NCBI RefSeq assembly: GCF_900177815.1
Contig: NZ_FXAZ01000006.1
Span: 248,001 to 312,000 of the forward strand
Length of the DNA: 64,000 nt
Reading direction: 5' to 3'
From: Paenibacillus aquistagni
GTDB taxonomy: Bacteria; Bacillota; Bacilli; Paenibacillales; Paenibacillaceae
Shown here: in pieces, positions 16,606 to 25,874 of the stretch
Layout of the letters: each line of letters starts with the position of its first letter
Numbering within the stretch: the stretch's first letter is position 1
Position numbers and translations under genes: made by a program
The notes under the pieces: generated by a model
Seen by the model: the letters and a program-made list of their open reading frames with translations, nothing else
Database searches by the model: none
What the model was told of the DNA's origin: nothing

Positions 16606-17181
16606 ATGAAAAGACATCCTTGGGTATGGGCAAAACGATTTTTGCTCGCTTTGGTGGTCCTCATTATTCTAGGTTCCATCGGGCTTGCCATCTATGTGAA
16701 GCCAGAGGCTTCGATTGGATGGGCCCCTCCTGTTCATGTTTCGCTTCGCGAGCGTGTTGAGGCCATGATTGATCAGCGGGCATTTGAGATCAAGCTGACA
16801 GAAGATGAGATCAACGGGTATGCATCAGAGTGGATGCTGACAGAAGGTTTCCAGAAGCCAGAGATCAAGCGTTGGAACCTCCAAGGGCTGCAGATTGAAT
16901 CACAAGATGAGGTGCTTCATCTGCGTGTAGCTGCGAAGCCGTGGCTCGGGTTAGATGTGGGCGTTAATCTGGATATGAAGCAGGAGTTTGAGGCATCAAG
17001 TGGAATTATTAAGCTGATTCCTATGAAACTATATGTCAAAGACATAGAGCTCCCATTAGGTTGGTTTGATCTGAAAACAATCGAAGTGAATCCAGCTGAT
17101 TATATGTCGGAGTGGGTAAAAGTAAAATCTGTTCAGTTCGGAGATCATTATTGGAATATTCGCCTTGGTCTGAGGCTCTAA
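16606..17181 (+). CDS. Membrane-anchored hypothetical protein, YpmS-like
   Basis: A 191-aa protein with one N-terminal membrane helix (about residues 10-31, FLLALVVLIILGSIGLAIYV) and a mostly beta extracytoplasmic domain. The segment LTEDEINGYASEWM and the alternating polar-hydrophobic strands after it recall YpmS/DUF2140 proteins of Bacillales, whose role is unknown. The start has AAAGGAG in front. The MarR-type gene follows 35 bp downstream on the same strand, so a bicistronic unit is likely. Confidence 0.55.
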   Translation: MKRHPWVWAKRFLLALVVLIILGSIGLAIYVKPEASIGWAPPVHVSLRERVEAMIDQRAFEIKLTEDEINGYASEWMLTEGFQKPEIKRWNLQGLQIESQDEVLHLRVAAKPWLGLDVGVNLDMKQEFEASSGIIKLIPMKLYVKDIELPLGWFDLKTIEVNPADYMSEWVKVKSVQFGDHYWNIRLGLRL

Positions 17182-17216
17182 CTGAGTGCAACAAGCAGGG
17201 GGAAGTTAGAAATGGA

Positions 17217-17675
17217 GTGGATCGATTGCCGACTAAAAATGAATTATACCAGCTGCAAATCAAATTCCGGACGATTGTGCGGCGCATCAATAAGCTGTGG
17301 ATGGAGGAAATGGATCACGATGTGAATCCAACACAGTTCAGTGTTCTTGAGCAGCTAAGCCAGCAAGGCTCCTTGAAGGTAACGGAAGTTGCCAAGTCGC
17401 TTCGTCTTACGGCTGGAGCTGTAACAGGAATCACCGACAAGCTGATCGAGCTTGGGATGGTTGTTCGCCGACGTGATGATGCAGATCGACGTACGGTATA
17501 TCTGGATATTACCGATGCGGGACACAAGCTAGTCGAAGAGACACAGGTTCACCGTCAAGAGTTGTTTGCCCGCTTTTTTACGAATGTATCGGAAGAGGAC
17601 TTTAAAGTGTATGTAGCGGTGAGCGGACAGATTATGAATAATATCGAACAACTGATGATACCAGAAGAAGAGTAG
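17217..17675 (+). CDS. MarR family transcriptional regulator
   Basis: A 152-aa winged-helix regulator. The core runs from FSVLEQLSQQG through LKVTEVAKSL (helix-turn-helix), VTGITDKLIELGMV and the wing RRRDDADRRTVYLDIT, the hallmark DxRxxxxxLT of MarR proteins, to a C-terminal dimerisation helix. The start is uncertain: GTG 17217 is preceded by AGGGGGAAG at a slightly long distance, and TTG 17226 is an alternative; the frame extends upstream into the preceding gene without a suitable site. Ligand and targets unknown; no obvious palindromic operator was seen in its own 5' region. Confidence 0.85.
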   Translation: MDRLPTKNELYQLQIKFRTIVRRINKLWMEEMDHDVNPTQFSVLEQLSQQGSLKVTEVAKSLRLTAGAVTGITDKLIELGMVVRRRDDADRRTVYLDITDAGHKLVEETQVHRQELFARFFTNVSEEDFKVYVAVSGQIMNNIEQLMIPEEE

Positions 17676-17745
17676 CATAGCATTGATACTCAACATTAGA
17701 GCCTTATTCCCTTTTTATTAATCGGAGAGCGTTTCTTTACAATTA

Positions 17746-17785
17746 GACGACCGTCCTTGAACATGCCGAGGACGGTCGTCTTGTT
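17746..17785 (+). terminator. Strong 12-bp hairpin between convergent genes
   Basis: GACGACCGTCCT (17746-17757) pairs perfectly with AGGACGGTCGTC (17769-17780), followed by TTGTTATG. Ends the MarR transcript. Confidence 0.7.
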
Positions 17786-17852
17786 ATGTCTTGCTTTCTT
17801 CGTTAGGTGGTTAGGTGAAGGTGAAGAGAGCACATCGTTTAGAAACGCTCAT

Positions 17853-18023
17853 CTAGCGTGATGATCCGCGTCTTCCTGTTATCAAGGACACGATAAAGAG
17901 AATGAGGAAGACAAAAAATAAAATTTTTGCGATAGAAGCCGCAGCCTCTACAATGCCCAAGAAGCCAAATATTCCAGCAACGATAGCAATGATTAGAAAA
18001 ATAGCAGCCCATCTTAACATCAT
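17853..18023 (-). CDS. DUF1328 small membrane protein (UPF0391, YtjA-like)
   Basis: A 56-aa protein made almost entirely of two membrane helices, with the DUF1328 pattern [37 protein letters not shown] and a short basic tail GRRGSSR. Members are often induced by envelope or general stress but have no known biochemical function. Start 18023 follows AAGGAGGG four bases upstream; a second ATG immediately follows. A SigB-like promoter lies 53 bp upstream (18076-18101, minus strand), in agreement with a stress role. Confidence 0.8.
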   Translation of the reverse strand: MMLRWAAIFLIIAIVAGIFGFLGIVEAAASIAKILFFVFLILFIVSLITGRRGSSR

Positions 18024-18075
18024 GTATCCCTCCTTTTCCAACTACTAACATTTAAGGATTCGTTGTGTCATGTCA

Positions 18076-18101
18076 TTAACCAGAGCGTGCATGGATTAAT
18101 C
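18076..18101 (-). promoter_or_regulatory. SigB-like promoter for the DUF1328 gene
   Basis: On the minus strand: GATTAA, 14-bp spacer, GGTTAA (SigB consensus GTTTAA-N12-14-GGGTAA/T). It lies back to back with the plus-strand SigB-like promoter at 18127. Confidence 0.45.
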
Positions 18102-18126
18102 AGGAAAAATAATTTTGGGGAATTTT

Positions 18127-18152
18127 GTTTGAATATGACCGGGAAAGGGTAT
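18127..18152 (+). promoter_or_regulatory. SigB-type promoter for the DUF948 gene
   Basis: GTTTGA (18127-18132), 14-bp spacer, GGGTAT (18147-18152): a very close match to the Bacillus SigB consensus, 78 bp upstream of the start at 18231. Confidence 0.7.
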
Positions 18153-18230
18153 AGAGTTGATGAATATCTGCTTCATGTCAATGTGATCATACATCGCAGC
18201 GAGCGTATACATACCGAAAGGAGCTCCCTT

Positions 18231-18833
18231 ATGATTATTGAAATTAGTGCCCTTATTGCAGCTATCGCTTTTGTTGTGCTTGTCATTTATTTGATTAAAA
18301 CACTGGTGTCTGCAAAAACCTCATTGGATCAAGCCACGCAAACCTTAGCTGATATTCAGCAAACCATTGATGCGGTATCCACTGATGTAAAAGAAGTCGT
18401 GTCCACAGCCAATGAAATGACCTCCAACATCCACGTGCAGGTAAAGAAGCTTGAGCCTGTTGTGGATTCCGTAGAGAATGTCGGAGAGGCCTTGGAAGAG
18501 ATCACTTCGGTGCTGAAGTCCGTATCCGTTGGCTTTAGCAAAGGCATTCGCAAGGCAGCGAAGCGCTTCGATGAAGCCCCTAAGAAGGAAGCGCCAGCGA
18601 AGCCTGCTGCACAAGTATCGAATACGGTTCCGTTCCCTGTTCCTGCAGCAACTCAAGAGGTGGTCCCGGCGGATGGGTCACCTGAATGGGAAGCAGGCAT
18701 GGCTGAGGCGGCAGCAGCTTATGAAGCCCCTGCAGCACCTGTAGCTCCTGCGAAGAAGACGGTTAATCCCGAGCAATGGAAAGCATGGGTGGATCTCGGC
18801 GTTCAAGCCTGGCAGCTGTTCCGTAAATCATAG
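18231..18833 (+). CDS. DUF948 general-stress protein (YtxG-like)
   Basis: A 200-aa protein with one N-terminal membrane helix (residues 2-24, IIEISALIAAIAFVVLVIYL), a long coiled coil (SLDQATQTLADIQQTIDAVS and onward to about residue 100) and an Ala/Pro-rich tail ending NPEQWKAWVDLGVQAWQLF. This is the DUF948 layout of B. subtilis YtxG, part of the SigB-dependent csb40 (ytxGHJ) operon. Start 18231 has AAAGGAG upstream; the longer frame has none. A SigB-type promoter is present at 18127 and a perfect terminator follows, so the gene is monocistronic here, while a YtxH-like gene is found 11 kb away with its own SigB-like promoter. Confidence 0.8.
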   Translation: MIIEISALIAAIAFVVLVIYLIKTLVSAKTSLDQATQTLADIQQTIDAVSTDVKEVVSTANEMTSNIHVQVKKLEPVVDSVENVGEALEEITSVLKSVSVGFSKGIRKAAKRFDEAPKKEAPAKPAAQVSNTVPFPVPAATQEVVPADGSPEWEAGMAEAAAAYEAPAAPVAPAKKTVNPEQWKAWVDLGVQAWQLFRKS

Positions 18834-18846
18834 AATATAATATGGA

Positions 18847-18878
18847 AGCCCGTCTATCTATGATAGACGGGCTTTTTT
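18847..18878 (+). terminator. Rho-independent terminator
   Basis: AGCCCGTCTATC (18847-18858), 3-nt loop, GATAGACGGGCT (18862-18873), then a T run. Confidence 0.92.
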
Positions 18879-19001
18879 GAGAGCAAATACAAAAAAGAGA
18901 AGGTCGTTCCTGAAATTACACATGATAACTTTTTCACAAAAGAGGTGCTCACGTCTTCGGATTTCGGTATAGTAGAGATAAGCTAACGAGAGGAGAATCG
19001 T

Positions 19002-20171
19002 ATGGTGAACGTTCTGGTTGTTGATGATAATCCGACGAATATAATGTTGATTCGAGAAATATTGCGTAAAGCAGGTTATACAGGCATTCATACGGTATCA
19101 TCCGCTCGCGAGATGTATGAACAGCTTGGATTGAACCGGGATGGGACGTATACCGATAAACGAGTTGAGCCTGATATGGATCTGATCCTATTGGATATGA
19201 TGATGCCTGAGATTGATGGCTTGGAGGCGTGCAGGCATATTCAGCATATTCCGGAGCTGAGGGATATCCCTATTATTATGGTGACGGCGATCGGGGATTC
19301 CAAGACTTTGGCGGAAGCCTTGGATGCAGGCGCTGTCGACTATGTGACGAAGCCTGTTAATCGAATTGAGCTGCTTGCTCGCATTCGATTGGCTTTGCGA
19401 CTGAAGCAGGAGAAGGACTGGCACAAGGAACGTGACCGCCATATCCGCGAGGAGCTGCGCCTTGCCGCTCGTGTACAGGCCTCGGTGCTGACGGAGCCTT
19501 ATGAGGATGAGCATGTGCACATTCATGCCATTTACAAGCCTTCGGAAGAACTGGCAGGTGATTTGTATGCCTGGTTTCCTATTGGAGAAGGCAAATATGG
19601 CGTCATGATCCTGGATATGATGGGGCACGGGGTATCCTCTGCGCTATTAAGCATGTTTATCGCTTCAGAGCTCCGCAACAATGTCATGAGCGGCCGAGCT
19701 CCGCATGAAGTCCTGCAGCAGCTGAATGCTAAGTTCCAGCAGGTGCATATGAGCGGCAACTTGATGTTGTATTACATGACCGTGATCTATGCGATTATCG
19801 ATGTAGAGGCCAACACGATTCAATATGCAAATGCAGGGCACCCGCCAGGCGTGATCGTGATGGAGGACGGCCGCATTGAGAACTTGGTAACGACAGGCTA
19901 CCCTGTCGGCATGTTCCCAACCCTCGATATTGAGACGAAAGTTATCGAATGTACAGGCGAGTACCGGATGCTGCTCTATACCGATGGTTTAACGGAAGCC
20001 GTAGGTGAAGATCCGGACACGTCAGCTGCGCAATTAGCCTACCTGATACAACAATACCCATCATCAGATGCTAGTCCGTGGAAGGAACTGTTCGACACGC
20101 CTTATGGCAGAGAAGATGATAAATGTATGGTATGGGTTCATGTGAAGGGAACAGGAGGAGTCACAGCATGA
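19002..20171 (+). CDS. Response regulator fused to PP2C phosphatase (RsbY/RsbU-like activator of SigB)
   Basis: A 389-aa protein: receiver domain at 1-130 (VVDDNPTN acidic pair, phospho-acceptor Asp in LLDMMMPEIDG, Lys in VTKPVNR), a short coiled linker, then a SpoIIE/RsbU-type PP2C phosphatase (ELAGDLYAWF, GVMILDMMGHGVSSAL, LLYTDGLTEAV, and a final DDK) with the metal-binding Asp residues. In B. cereus this architecture is RsbY, which dephosphorylates RsbV and thereby releases SigB. Its stop overlaps the start of the hybrid kinase gene (ATGA), and rsbV-rsbW-sigB lie 6 kb downstream on the same strand. Start 19002 has AGAGGAG. Direct action on RsbV is inferred from context. Confidence 0.85.
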   Translation: MVNVLVVDDNPTNIMLIREILRKAGYTGIHTVSSAREMYEQLGLNRDGTYTDKRVEPDMDLILLDMMMPEIDGLEACRHIQHIPELRDIPIIMVTAIGDSKTLAEALDAGAVDYVTKPVNRIELLARIRLALRLKQEKDWHKERDRHIREELRLAARVQASVLTEPYEDEHVHIHAIYKPSEELAGDLYAWFPIGEGKYGVMILDMMGHGVSSALLSMFIASELRNNVMSGRAPHEVLQQLNAKFQQVHMSGNLMLYYMTVIYAIIDVEANTIQYANAGHPPGVIVMEDGRIENLVTTGYPVGMFPTLDIETKVIECTGEYRMLLYTDGLTEAVGEDPDTSAAQLAYLIQQYPSSDASPWKELFDTPYGREDDKCMVWVHVKGTGGVTA

Positions 20172-23100
20172 AATTAAGGACCAAATTGGTTCTCGGTTTC
20201 GCTTCCTTTATGGTCGTCTTGGTATCGCTAGGCGTTATGTCTTATGCTCAGATGACTCAAATGCAGCAAGATATGCGAGTGTTCTATAATGACCGCTTCG
20301 TGAAGGTCAAGGCGGTATCCAACATTATGAACGATGCCAATAATATATCGGCGGAGCTGGTGAATGAGCTGTTGAATGTAGAGACAGATCGTTCCCAGTC
20401 CGTCATGGAGATTCAGCGTTATAAGAGAAGAATTGAGCAAGCCATCCAGCTGCTGCAGAATACAGCTGACAAGGTTCAAGAGAAGGGTGGGCTTGCTCAG
20501 CTTGAGCAGTCGTGGGCGAACTATATTCAGTTCGTGGAACGAGCGGGAAGTCTTGGAGAAGCAAATGAGATCGAGAAGGCCAATCAGCTTCGCAATGAAG
20601 TGGGTGTGACCTTCCAGCGGAAGCTTCTCGAAGATCTTCGCTCCCTCATCCAATATTATGAGATTCTAATGGACAACCAGCTCCAAGCCTCCCAGAGTTC
20701 TTATGAAGAGGCAATTGACTGGACGGCAAGCTTTATGATGCTTGGCTTTGCTGTCAGTATTGCTGTCTCGCTATGGGTGATTCCAGGCGTGACTAAGAAC
20801 TTGAATACGATGTCGATGATGATGCGAAGCCTTGCGGCTGGCAGACTCAGGATCATACGTAAAATGAAGGTGCACACCCATGATGAGATCGGTGAGGTCA
20901 TCGAGGTGTTCAAACAGATGGTCGAAGATCTGGAGGTGCGCAAGCAGACGGAAGGCAAGCTTCGCAAGCAGCAAAATGATCAGGCATGGCTGGATAACAG
21001 AGTAGCGAAGATCAGTGAGCAGCTTAATGGAGCAACGAATCTGCATCAAGTCGGTCAAACATTTGTAAATGAATTTACTCCTGTGATGAATGCGCAGTAT
21101 GCGGCAATCTATATTCGAGATGAGCAGGATTCTCCAGATACTCTGCGATTGTATGGCACCTATGCATCACAGCATGCAGTCGAAGCTGTGCCATCCTTTG
21201 AGGTTGGTGTTGGTCTTGTAGGACAATGCGCGGCTGACAAGCATCCAATCGTGCTGTCAAATATGGATCATTGTACGATATCCATGCGTACAGGCTTAAG
21301 TGAAATTCGGGCGCAGCAGATTGTACTCTATCCTATTAAGTTTGAACATCGTGTTATTGGGGTAATGGAGCTTGCTTCTAAGAGTTCGTTCACAGAGCTT
21401 GAACATAAGCTGCTGGAGCAGCTTGCAGTAAGTCTAGGCATCGTGATTCATACGGTGATGGGCCGTCTGCGCGTAGAAGGGCTGCTTAGAGATTCTCAAG
21501 CGTTGACAGAGGAACTTCAATGTCAATCAGAGGAGCTAATGTCTCAACAGGAAGAGCTGAGACGCTCCAATGAGCATCTTGAGTCACAAACCGATGCGTT
21601 GAAGCGCTCTGAGGAGCTGCTGCAGCGACAGCAGGAAGAGTTGGAACATTACAATAGACAGCTTGTGTCCAAAACGAAAATGCTGGAAGATACGATGAAG
21701 ACGACGCAGGAGAAGAATGAGGAACTGGAGATTGCGCGGACAGCGCTTGAGCGCCAGACGCTCCAGCTTGCGCTCGCATCAAAGTACAAGTCGGAATTTC
21801 TGGCCAATATGTCTCATGAGCTTCGCACGCCGCTTAACAGCTTGCTTGTTCTGTCCCAGTTGCTGGCAGAGAATCGAGACGGCAATCTCGTTGAGAAGCA
21901 GGTAGAGTATGCTCGAACGATTCATATGTCAGGTACCGACCTGTTGAAAATGATAGATGAGATCTTGGATTTATCCAAGATTGATGCAGGAAAGTTGAAT
22001 ATTAATTATGAAGTCGTGGATCTTAAGGAGCTTGCGCTGTTTATGAGAGACAGCTTTGATCCGATTGCTTCCCAGAAAAATCTGGATTTCAAGCTTGAAC
22101 TGGGTGATGATTTGCCGGATACGATCATTACAGACAGTTATCGCTTGAAGCAAATTATTCGCAATTTGCTGTCCAACGCGTTCAAGTTCACGGATGAAGG
22201 ATCTGTAAGTCTTAAAATAGGTATGGATGATGAGACCACATTGCTTGCTCATACGCCATTTATGGCCATTCGCGTGACGGACACGGGTATTGGCATCCCT
22301 GAGGACAAGCAGAAGCTCGTCTTTGAAGCCTTTCAGCAGCTTGATGGCAAGACGAGCCGCAAGTATGGCGGCGCGGGGCTTGGATTAAGCATCAGCCGCG
22401 AGCTGGCAGGCCTGCTTGGAGGCAACCTTCAGGTGAAGAGCACACCGGGTGAGGGAAGTGCCTTTACCTTGCTTATTCCACTTTATACGGAAGAAGATGA
22501 AGTGCTTAAGCTGGAGCAGCTAACGAAGACGCGTGCAGTGTCTCCTCTTGATGAGATCCTTGAACGGCTAACTGAACCAGGGCAGATCCGAGGAGAAGAC
22601 GCAAATAAGACGGCATCATCTGAAGAAGAGCCATTAGAGAAGAAGCGTGAAAGCGGAGTTGATGTGGTGAAGCAGGCTCATGCCGAGGCAGCGCCAGCGC
22701 TGGCGTTCTCACCTTCCATGGGCGATTGCGGATGTGGTGGCATGAAGGCGGAGCCGATCTCTAGTGAGCTGGAGGAAAAGGTGAAGTGGATCTTTTGTCA
22801 GAAGCGTCTCCTGCTGGTTGGCTTAGAGGAGCAGGAGTCGCAGGAATTGATCTCAGGCTTAACCCATACGAGCATTGGAATCACCATCGTAAGCACAGGA
22901 CAAGACGCGCTTGAGATAATTAGCCGTGAGCAGATTGACGGTATCGTGATGGATCTGAATATATCCGATATGCAAGCTGCCGATCTTGTCATGCGTGTCA
23001 AGGATACGCCAGAGATGAGTGAGGTTCCGATTATTATTTATACAGCTGCGCTGCAGCATGCAGATGAAGGTAAGCTGCGCACGTATGCGCATCGATGGAT

Positions 23101-23608
23101 ATGGAAGAGTGAGGCTTCGAGAGATGTGCTGCAAAATGACATTATGGGCATGCTGAAATGCGAAGAAACATCTGTTCCATCCTCTAACGTGATTGTGAAC
23201 GAGCGCTTCGAATATATCAAGGATCAGAACTTGTCAGGCAAGCGGATTCTGCTCGTTGATGATGATGTGAGAAATGTGTTTGCTTTGTCGAGTGTATTTG
23301 ATCAATACGACATGGTCATTGAATATGCAGAGAATGGACTTGAGGCGCTTGAACTGCTGACCGCCAAGGAGGCGCCGATCGATCTTGTGCTGATGGATAT
23401 GATGATGCCGGAGATGGATGGCTATGAAGCCATGCGGCGTATTCGTCAAATGCCTGAATATGAGCAGCTGCCGATCATCGCTCTTACAGCCAAAGCGATG
23501 AAGGAAGATCGCAATAAATGTATTGAGGCAGGAGCTTCGGATTATGTCAGCAAGCCGTTCCAGACCGATCAGCTGCTGTCATTAATGAGAGTGTGGCTGC
23601 ATCAATGA
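20168..23608 (+). CDS. Hybrid sensor histidine kinase with two receiver domains (RsbK-like)
   Basis: A 1146-aa protein. Membrane helix at about 8-28, an extracytoplasmic four-helix/CHASE3-like region to about 175, second membrane helix about 178-200, HAMP, GAF domain (about 290-430), coiled coil (about 440-540), HisKA with H550 in NMSHELRTP, HATPase (VTDTGIGIPE, GGAGLGLSIS), then two receivers with acceptor residues D929 (degenerate acidic pocket) and D1077 (intact, VDDDVRN). The linker holds a CGC motif (C854, C856). This matches B. cereus RsbK, which signals to RsbY. Start 20168 uses AGGAGGAG and is coupled to the phosphatase gene. The presence of only one well-formed receiver suggests the first is regulatory or inactive. 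Confidence 0.85.
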   Translation: MKLRTKLVLGFASFMVVLVSLGVMSYAQMTQMQQDMRVFYNDRFVKVKAVSNIMNDANNISAELVNELLNVETDRSQSVMEIQRYKRRIEQAIQLLQNTADKVQEKGGLAQLEQSWANYIQFVERAGSLGEANEIEKANQLRNEVGVTFQRKLLEDLRSLIQYYEILMDNQLQASQSSYEEAIDWTASFMMLGFAVSIAVSLWVIPGVTKNLNTMSMMMRSLAAGRLRIIRKMKVHTHDEIGEVIEVFKQMVEDLEVRKQTEGKLRKQQNDQAWLDNRVAKISEQLNGATNLHQVGQTFVNEFTPVMNAQYAAIYIRDEQDSPDTLRLYGTYASQHAVEAVPSFEVGVGLVGQCAADKHPIVLSNMDHCTISMRTGLSEIRAQQIVLYPIKFEHRVIGVMELASKSSFTELEHKLLEQLAVSLGIVIHTVMGRLRVEGLLRDSQALTEELQCQSEELMSQQEELRRSNEHLESQTDALKRSEELLQRQQEELEHYNRQLVSKTKMLEDTMKTTQEKNEELEIARTALERQTLQLALASKYKSEFLANMSHELRTPLNSLLVLSQLLAENRDGNLVEKQVEYARTIHMSGTDLLKMIDEILDLSKIDAGKLNINYEVVDLKELALFMRDSFDPIASQKNLDFKLELGDDLPDTIITDSYRLKQIIRNLLSNAFKFTDEGSVSLKIGMDDETTLLAHTPFMAIRVTDTGIGIPEDKQKLVFEAFQQLDGKTSRKYGGAGLGLSISRELAGLLGGNLQVKSTPGEGSAFTLLIPLYTEEDEVLKLEQLTKTRAVSPLDEILERLTEPGQIRGEDANKTASSEEEPLEKKRESGVDVVKQAHAEAAPALAFSPSMGDCGCGGMKAEPISSELEEKVKWIFCQKRLLLVGLEEQESQELISGLTHTSIGITIVSTGQDALEIISREQIDGIVMDLNISDMQAADLVMRVKDTPEMSEVPIIIYTAALQHADEGKLRTYAHRWIWKSEASRDVLQNDIMGMLKCEETSVPSSNVIVNERFEYIKDQNLSGKRILLVDDDVRNVFALSSVFDQYDMVIEYAENGLEALELLTAKEAPIDLVLMDMMMPEMDGYEAMRRIRQMPEYEQLPIIALTAKAMKEDRNKCIEAGASDYVSKPFQTDQLLSLMRVWLHQ

Positions 23609-23647
23609 TCGTGCGGCGATTAAGGAAGTACAGAGAAGGGGGTTGTC

Positions 23648-24520
23648 ATGTTTGAAGAGGGGTTCGGCTTCAACCAGACTCTGGACCGAGGCCAAGATCA
23701 CGAATATCGAGAGCAAGTCGAGATTGAGCTGTTGCTAGAAGGAATGTTTCGAGTATACGGCTTTGATTTTCGCGATTACGCTTTCCCTTCTCTTCGACGC
23801 CGTATATGGCACCAAGTATATAAGGAACAGCTCGGCAGCATCTCAGCACTGCAGGGGCGTCTATTATATGATCGGGAGGCAGCAGAACGGCTGGTTGAGA
23901 CGCTGTCGATCCCTGTGACGGAGATGTTCCGCGACCCTACCGTGTTCAAAGCGATTAGAGAGAAGGTGCTGCCAGCTATTAGAGAGCTGCCGGCCATACG
24001 TATCTGGCATGCTGGATGCTCCACAGGCGAGGAAGTCTATTCCATGGCAATCCTGCTTGAGGAGGAGGGCTTGCTGGATCGCTCCAGACTCTATGCGACG
24101 GATATGAATCTCGCCTCGTTGAAGCAGGCGCGAGAAGGCTTGTCCTCTTTGGAGAAGATGAAGCAATATACGACGAACTATTTGCAGGCAGGGGGCAAGC
24201 GCTCCTTTTCTGAATACTATAAGGTCACGCAAGAGGGCAAGGTGGAATTCGATCCAAGGCTGCGCAGATATATGCTCTTCTCGGATCATCATCTGGCCAC
24301 AGACAAGTCCTTTAATGAATTTCACGTGATCCTATGCCGCAATGTCATGATTTATTTTAATGACGTGCTTCGAGATCGTGTTCATCAATTGATCTATGAC
24401 AGTCTGGCGCAAGATGGCATCCTAGTGCTTGGCTCCAAGGAGTCGATTCACTATACGGCTGTTCGCTCTCGATACGAAGAGGTGGATGCTCAGGAGAGAA
24501 TTTATCGCAAGGTTCGATGA
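23648..24520 (+). CDS. CheR-type methyltransferase (RsbM-like)
   Basis: A 290-aa CheR-family SAM methyltransferase: N-terminal helical domain (GFDFRDYAFPSLRRRI, ETLSIPVTEMFRDP) and a Rossmann domain with HAGCSTGEEVYS as SAM loop and VILCRNVMIYF. No CheB, chemoreceptor or CheA is nearby, so chemotaxis is unlikely. In B. cereus the CheR-like RsbM methylates RsbK and damps SigB activity; this gene lies in the equivalent place, 39 bp behind the RsbK-like kinase. Start 23648 follows AAGGGGG. The methylation target is inferred from synteny. Confidence 0.83.
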   Translation: MFEEGFGFNQTLDRGQDHEYREQVEIELLLEGMFRVYGFDFRDYAFPSLRRRIWHQVYKEQLGSISALQGRLLYDREAAERLVETLSIPVTEMFRDPTVFKAIREKVLPAIRELPAIRIWHAGCSTGEEVYSMAILLEEEGLLDRSRLYATDMNLASLKQAREGLSSLEKMKQYTTNYLQAGGKRSFSEYYKVTQEGKVEFDPRLRRYMLFSDHHLATDKSFNEFHVILCRNVMIYFNDVLRDRVHQLIYDSLAQDGILVLGSKESIHYTAVRSRYEEVDAQERIYRKVR

Positions 24521-24545
24521 GTGATGAAGAAAGGAGAAGGTTACG

Positions 24546-25736
24546 GTGGAACTAATCAACATATTGCTCGTGGATGATCGTCCTGAGAATCTGCTCGCCT
24601 TGGAGGCTGTGCTGTCTGAGGAGAATTATCGATTAGTCAAAGCAACATCAGGCGAAGAAGCGCTGCGCCATCTCATGAAAGAAGAGTTCGCCGTAATATT
24701 GCTTGATGTGCAGATGCCGGGCATGGACGGCATTGAGACTGCAAAATGGATTAAAGCGCGGGAGAAAACGATGAATATCCCGATTATATTCATTTCTGCA
24801 AATTATAAAGAGACCGAGCATTTATTTGCCGGCTATTCCGCTGGCGGCATTGATTATATGGTTAAGCCATTTGTCCCCCATATCTTGAAGTCTAAGATAC
24901 ACAGCTTTGTCGGCATGTTTCTTGCACAGAAGCGGCTTGTGGCACAGAAGATGCTGCTAAGACAGAAGACAGAGGAGCTGGAGCGCATCAATCGCGAGCT
25001 TGCTGCTGCGAAGGAAGATGCGGAGCGGGCTGCGTTGGCGCGCACCCATTTTTTAGCGGTAATGAGTCATGAGATTCGCACCCCGATGAATGGGGTGCTG
25101 GGGATGATTGATTTGCTTCAGGACACAGAGCTGACTCCTGAACAGCGCACGTATACGGATATGATATACAACAGTGCAGATGCATTGATCAAGACCATTA
25201 GCAATGTGCTGGACTTTACAAAAATGGAATCGGGAAGGGTAGAGCTTGAGGAATATCCCTTTGAGATTCGTTCTTTGATCCAAGGTGTATTTGAATTATT
25301 TACGCCAGAGATCAGCAAGCGTCCGCTCACCTTGACAAGCCATGTGGATGAACAAGTCCCAATGTGCTTGCGCGGCGATATGATTCGTCTTCGTCAGGTA
25401 TTCGTCAACTTGATTGGCAATGCGGTAAAGTTTACGGAAGAAGGCACCGTTGCAGTGCGCGTGCAGATGGAAGAATTAGATGAGGCGGGCGCCCAGTGCA
25501 CGCTTCACATTGAGATAGAAGATACGGGCATTGGGATACCGGCAGAGAAGCTCAATGAGATGTTCAAACCCTTTTCACAGCTTGATTCATCCATGAATCG
25601 CAAATTTGGCGGGAGCGGGCTTGGGCTTGCAATTAGCAAGTCCATTATTCAGATGATGGAGGGCGACATCCAGGCAGTATCCTTGGATTCAGGAGCGCTC
25701 ATGGAGTTTACGGTGAAGCTCCAGTTGACGCAATAG
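24546..25736 (+). CDS. Receiver-histidine kinase (REC-HisKA-HATPase)
   Basis: A 396-aa soluble kinase: receiver at 1-125 (VDDRPEN, acceptor Asp in [12 protein letters not shown], Lys in VKPF), a coiled-coil linker, HisKA with H175 in VMSHEIRTP, and HATPase ([29 protein letters not shown]). It lacks membrane helices and a sensory domain, so it is probably driven by phosphotransfer from another kinase. It follows the CheR gene by 25 bp (GTG start, AAAGGAG) and precedes rsbV, an additional layer not present in the minimal B. cereus RsbY-RsbM-RsbK set. Its direct partner is unknown. Confidence 0.85.
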   Translation: MELINILLVDDRPENLLALEAVLSEENYRLVKATSGEEALRHLMKEEFAVILLDVQMPGMDGIETAKWIKAREKTMNIPIIFISANYKETEHLFAGYSAGGIDYMVKPFVPHILKSKIHSFVGMFLAQKRLVAQKMLLRQKTEELERINRELAAAKEDAERAALARTHFLAVMSHEIRTPMNGVLGMIDLLQDTELTPEQRTYTDMIYNSADALIKTISNVLDFTKMESGRVELEEYPFEIRSLIQGVFELFTPEISKRPLTLTSHVDEQVPMCLRGDMIRLRQVFVNLIGNAVKFTEEGTVAVRVQMEELDEAGAQCTLHIEIEDTGIGIPAEKLNEMFKPFSQLDSSMNRKFGGSGLGLAISKSIIQMMEGDIQAVSLDSGALMEFTVKLQLTQ

Positions 25737-25771
25737 GATAATATTGCGGGTTCGAAATTGTCATCTATTGT

Positions 25772-25797
25772 GTTTCAATGAATAGAGATCCGGTTAT
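25772..25797 (+). promoter_or_regulatory. SigB-like promoter for rsbV-rsbW-sigB
   Basis: GTTTCA (25772-25777), 14-bp spacer, GGTTAT (25792-25797), 78 bp before the rsbV start. Same spacing as the sites at 18076, 18127 and 29679. Suggests SigB autoregulation. Confidence 0.55.
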
Positions 25798-25874
25798 AGT
25801 TTAAGGAAAGTGTGCAAATGTAACGGCTGGAAACAGGCGTTAAAATTGTTTTTCTCACGGGGAGAGGAAATGTT

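Noticed and set aside
18930-19001. SigB or SigA promoter in front of the RsbY-like gene
   Set aside because: A CGGTATAGT -10-like stretch exists at 18965 but neither a GTTT nor a TTGACA-like element is found at proper spacing.
25749-25760. GGGTTCGAA resembling a tRNA T-loop
   Set aside because: No acceptor stem or anticodon arm can be folded around it; it is spacer before rsbV.
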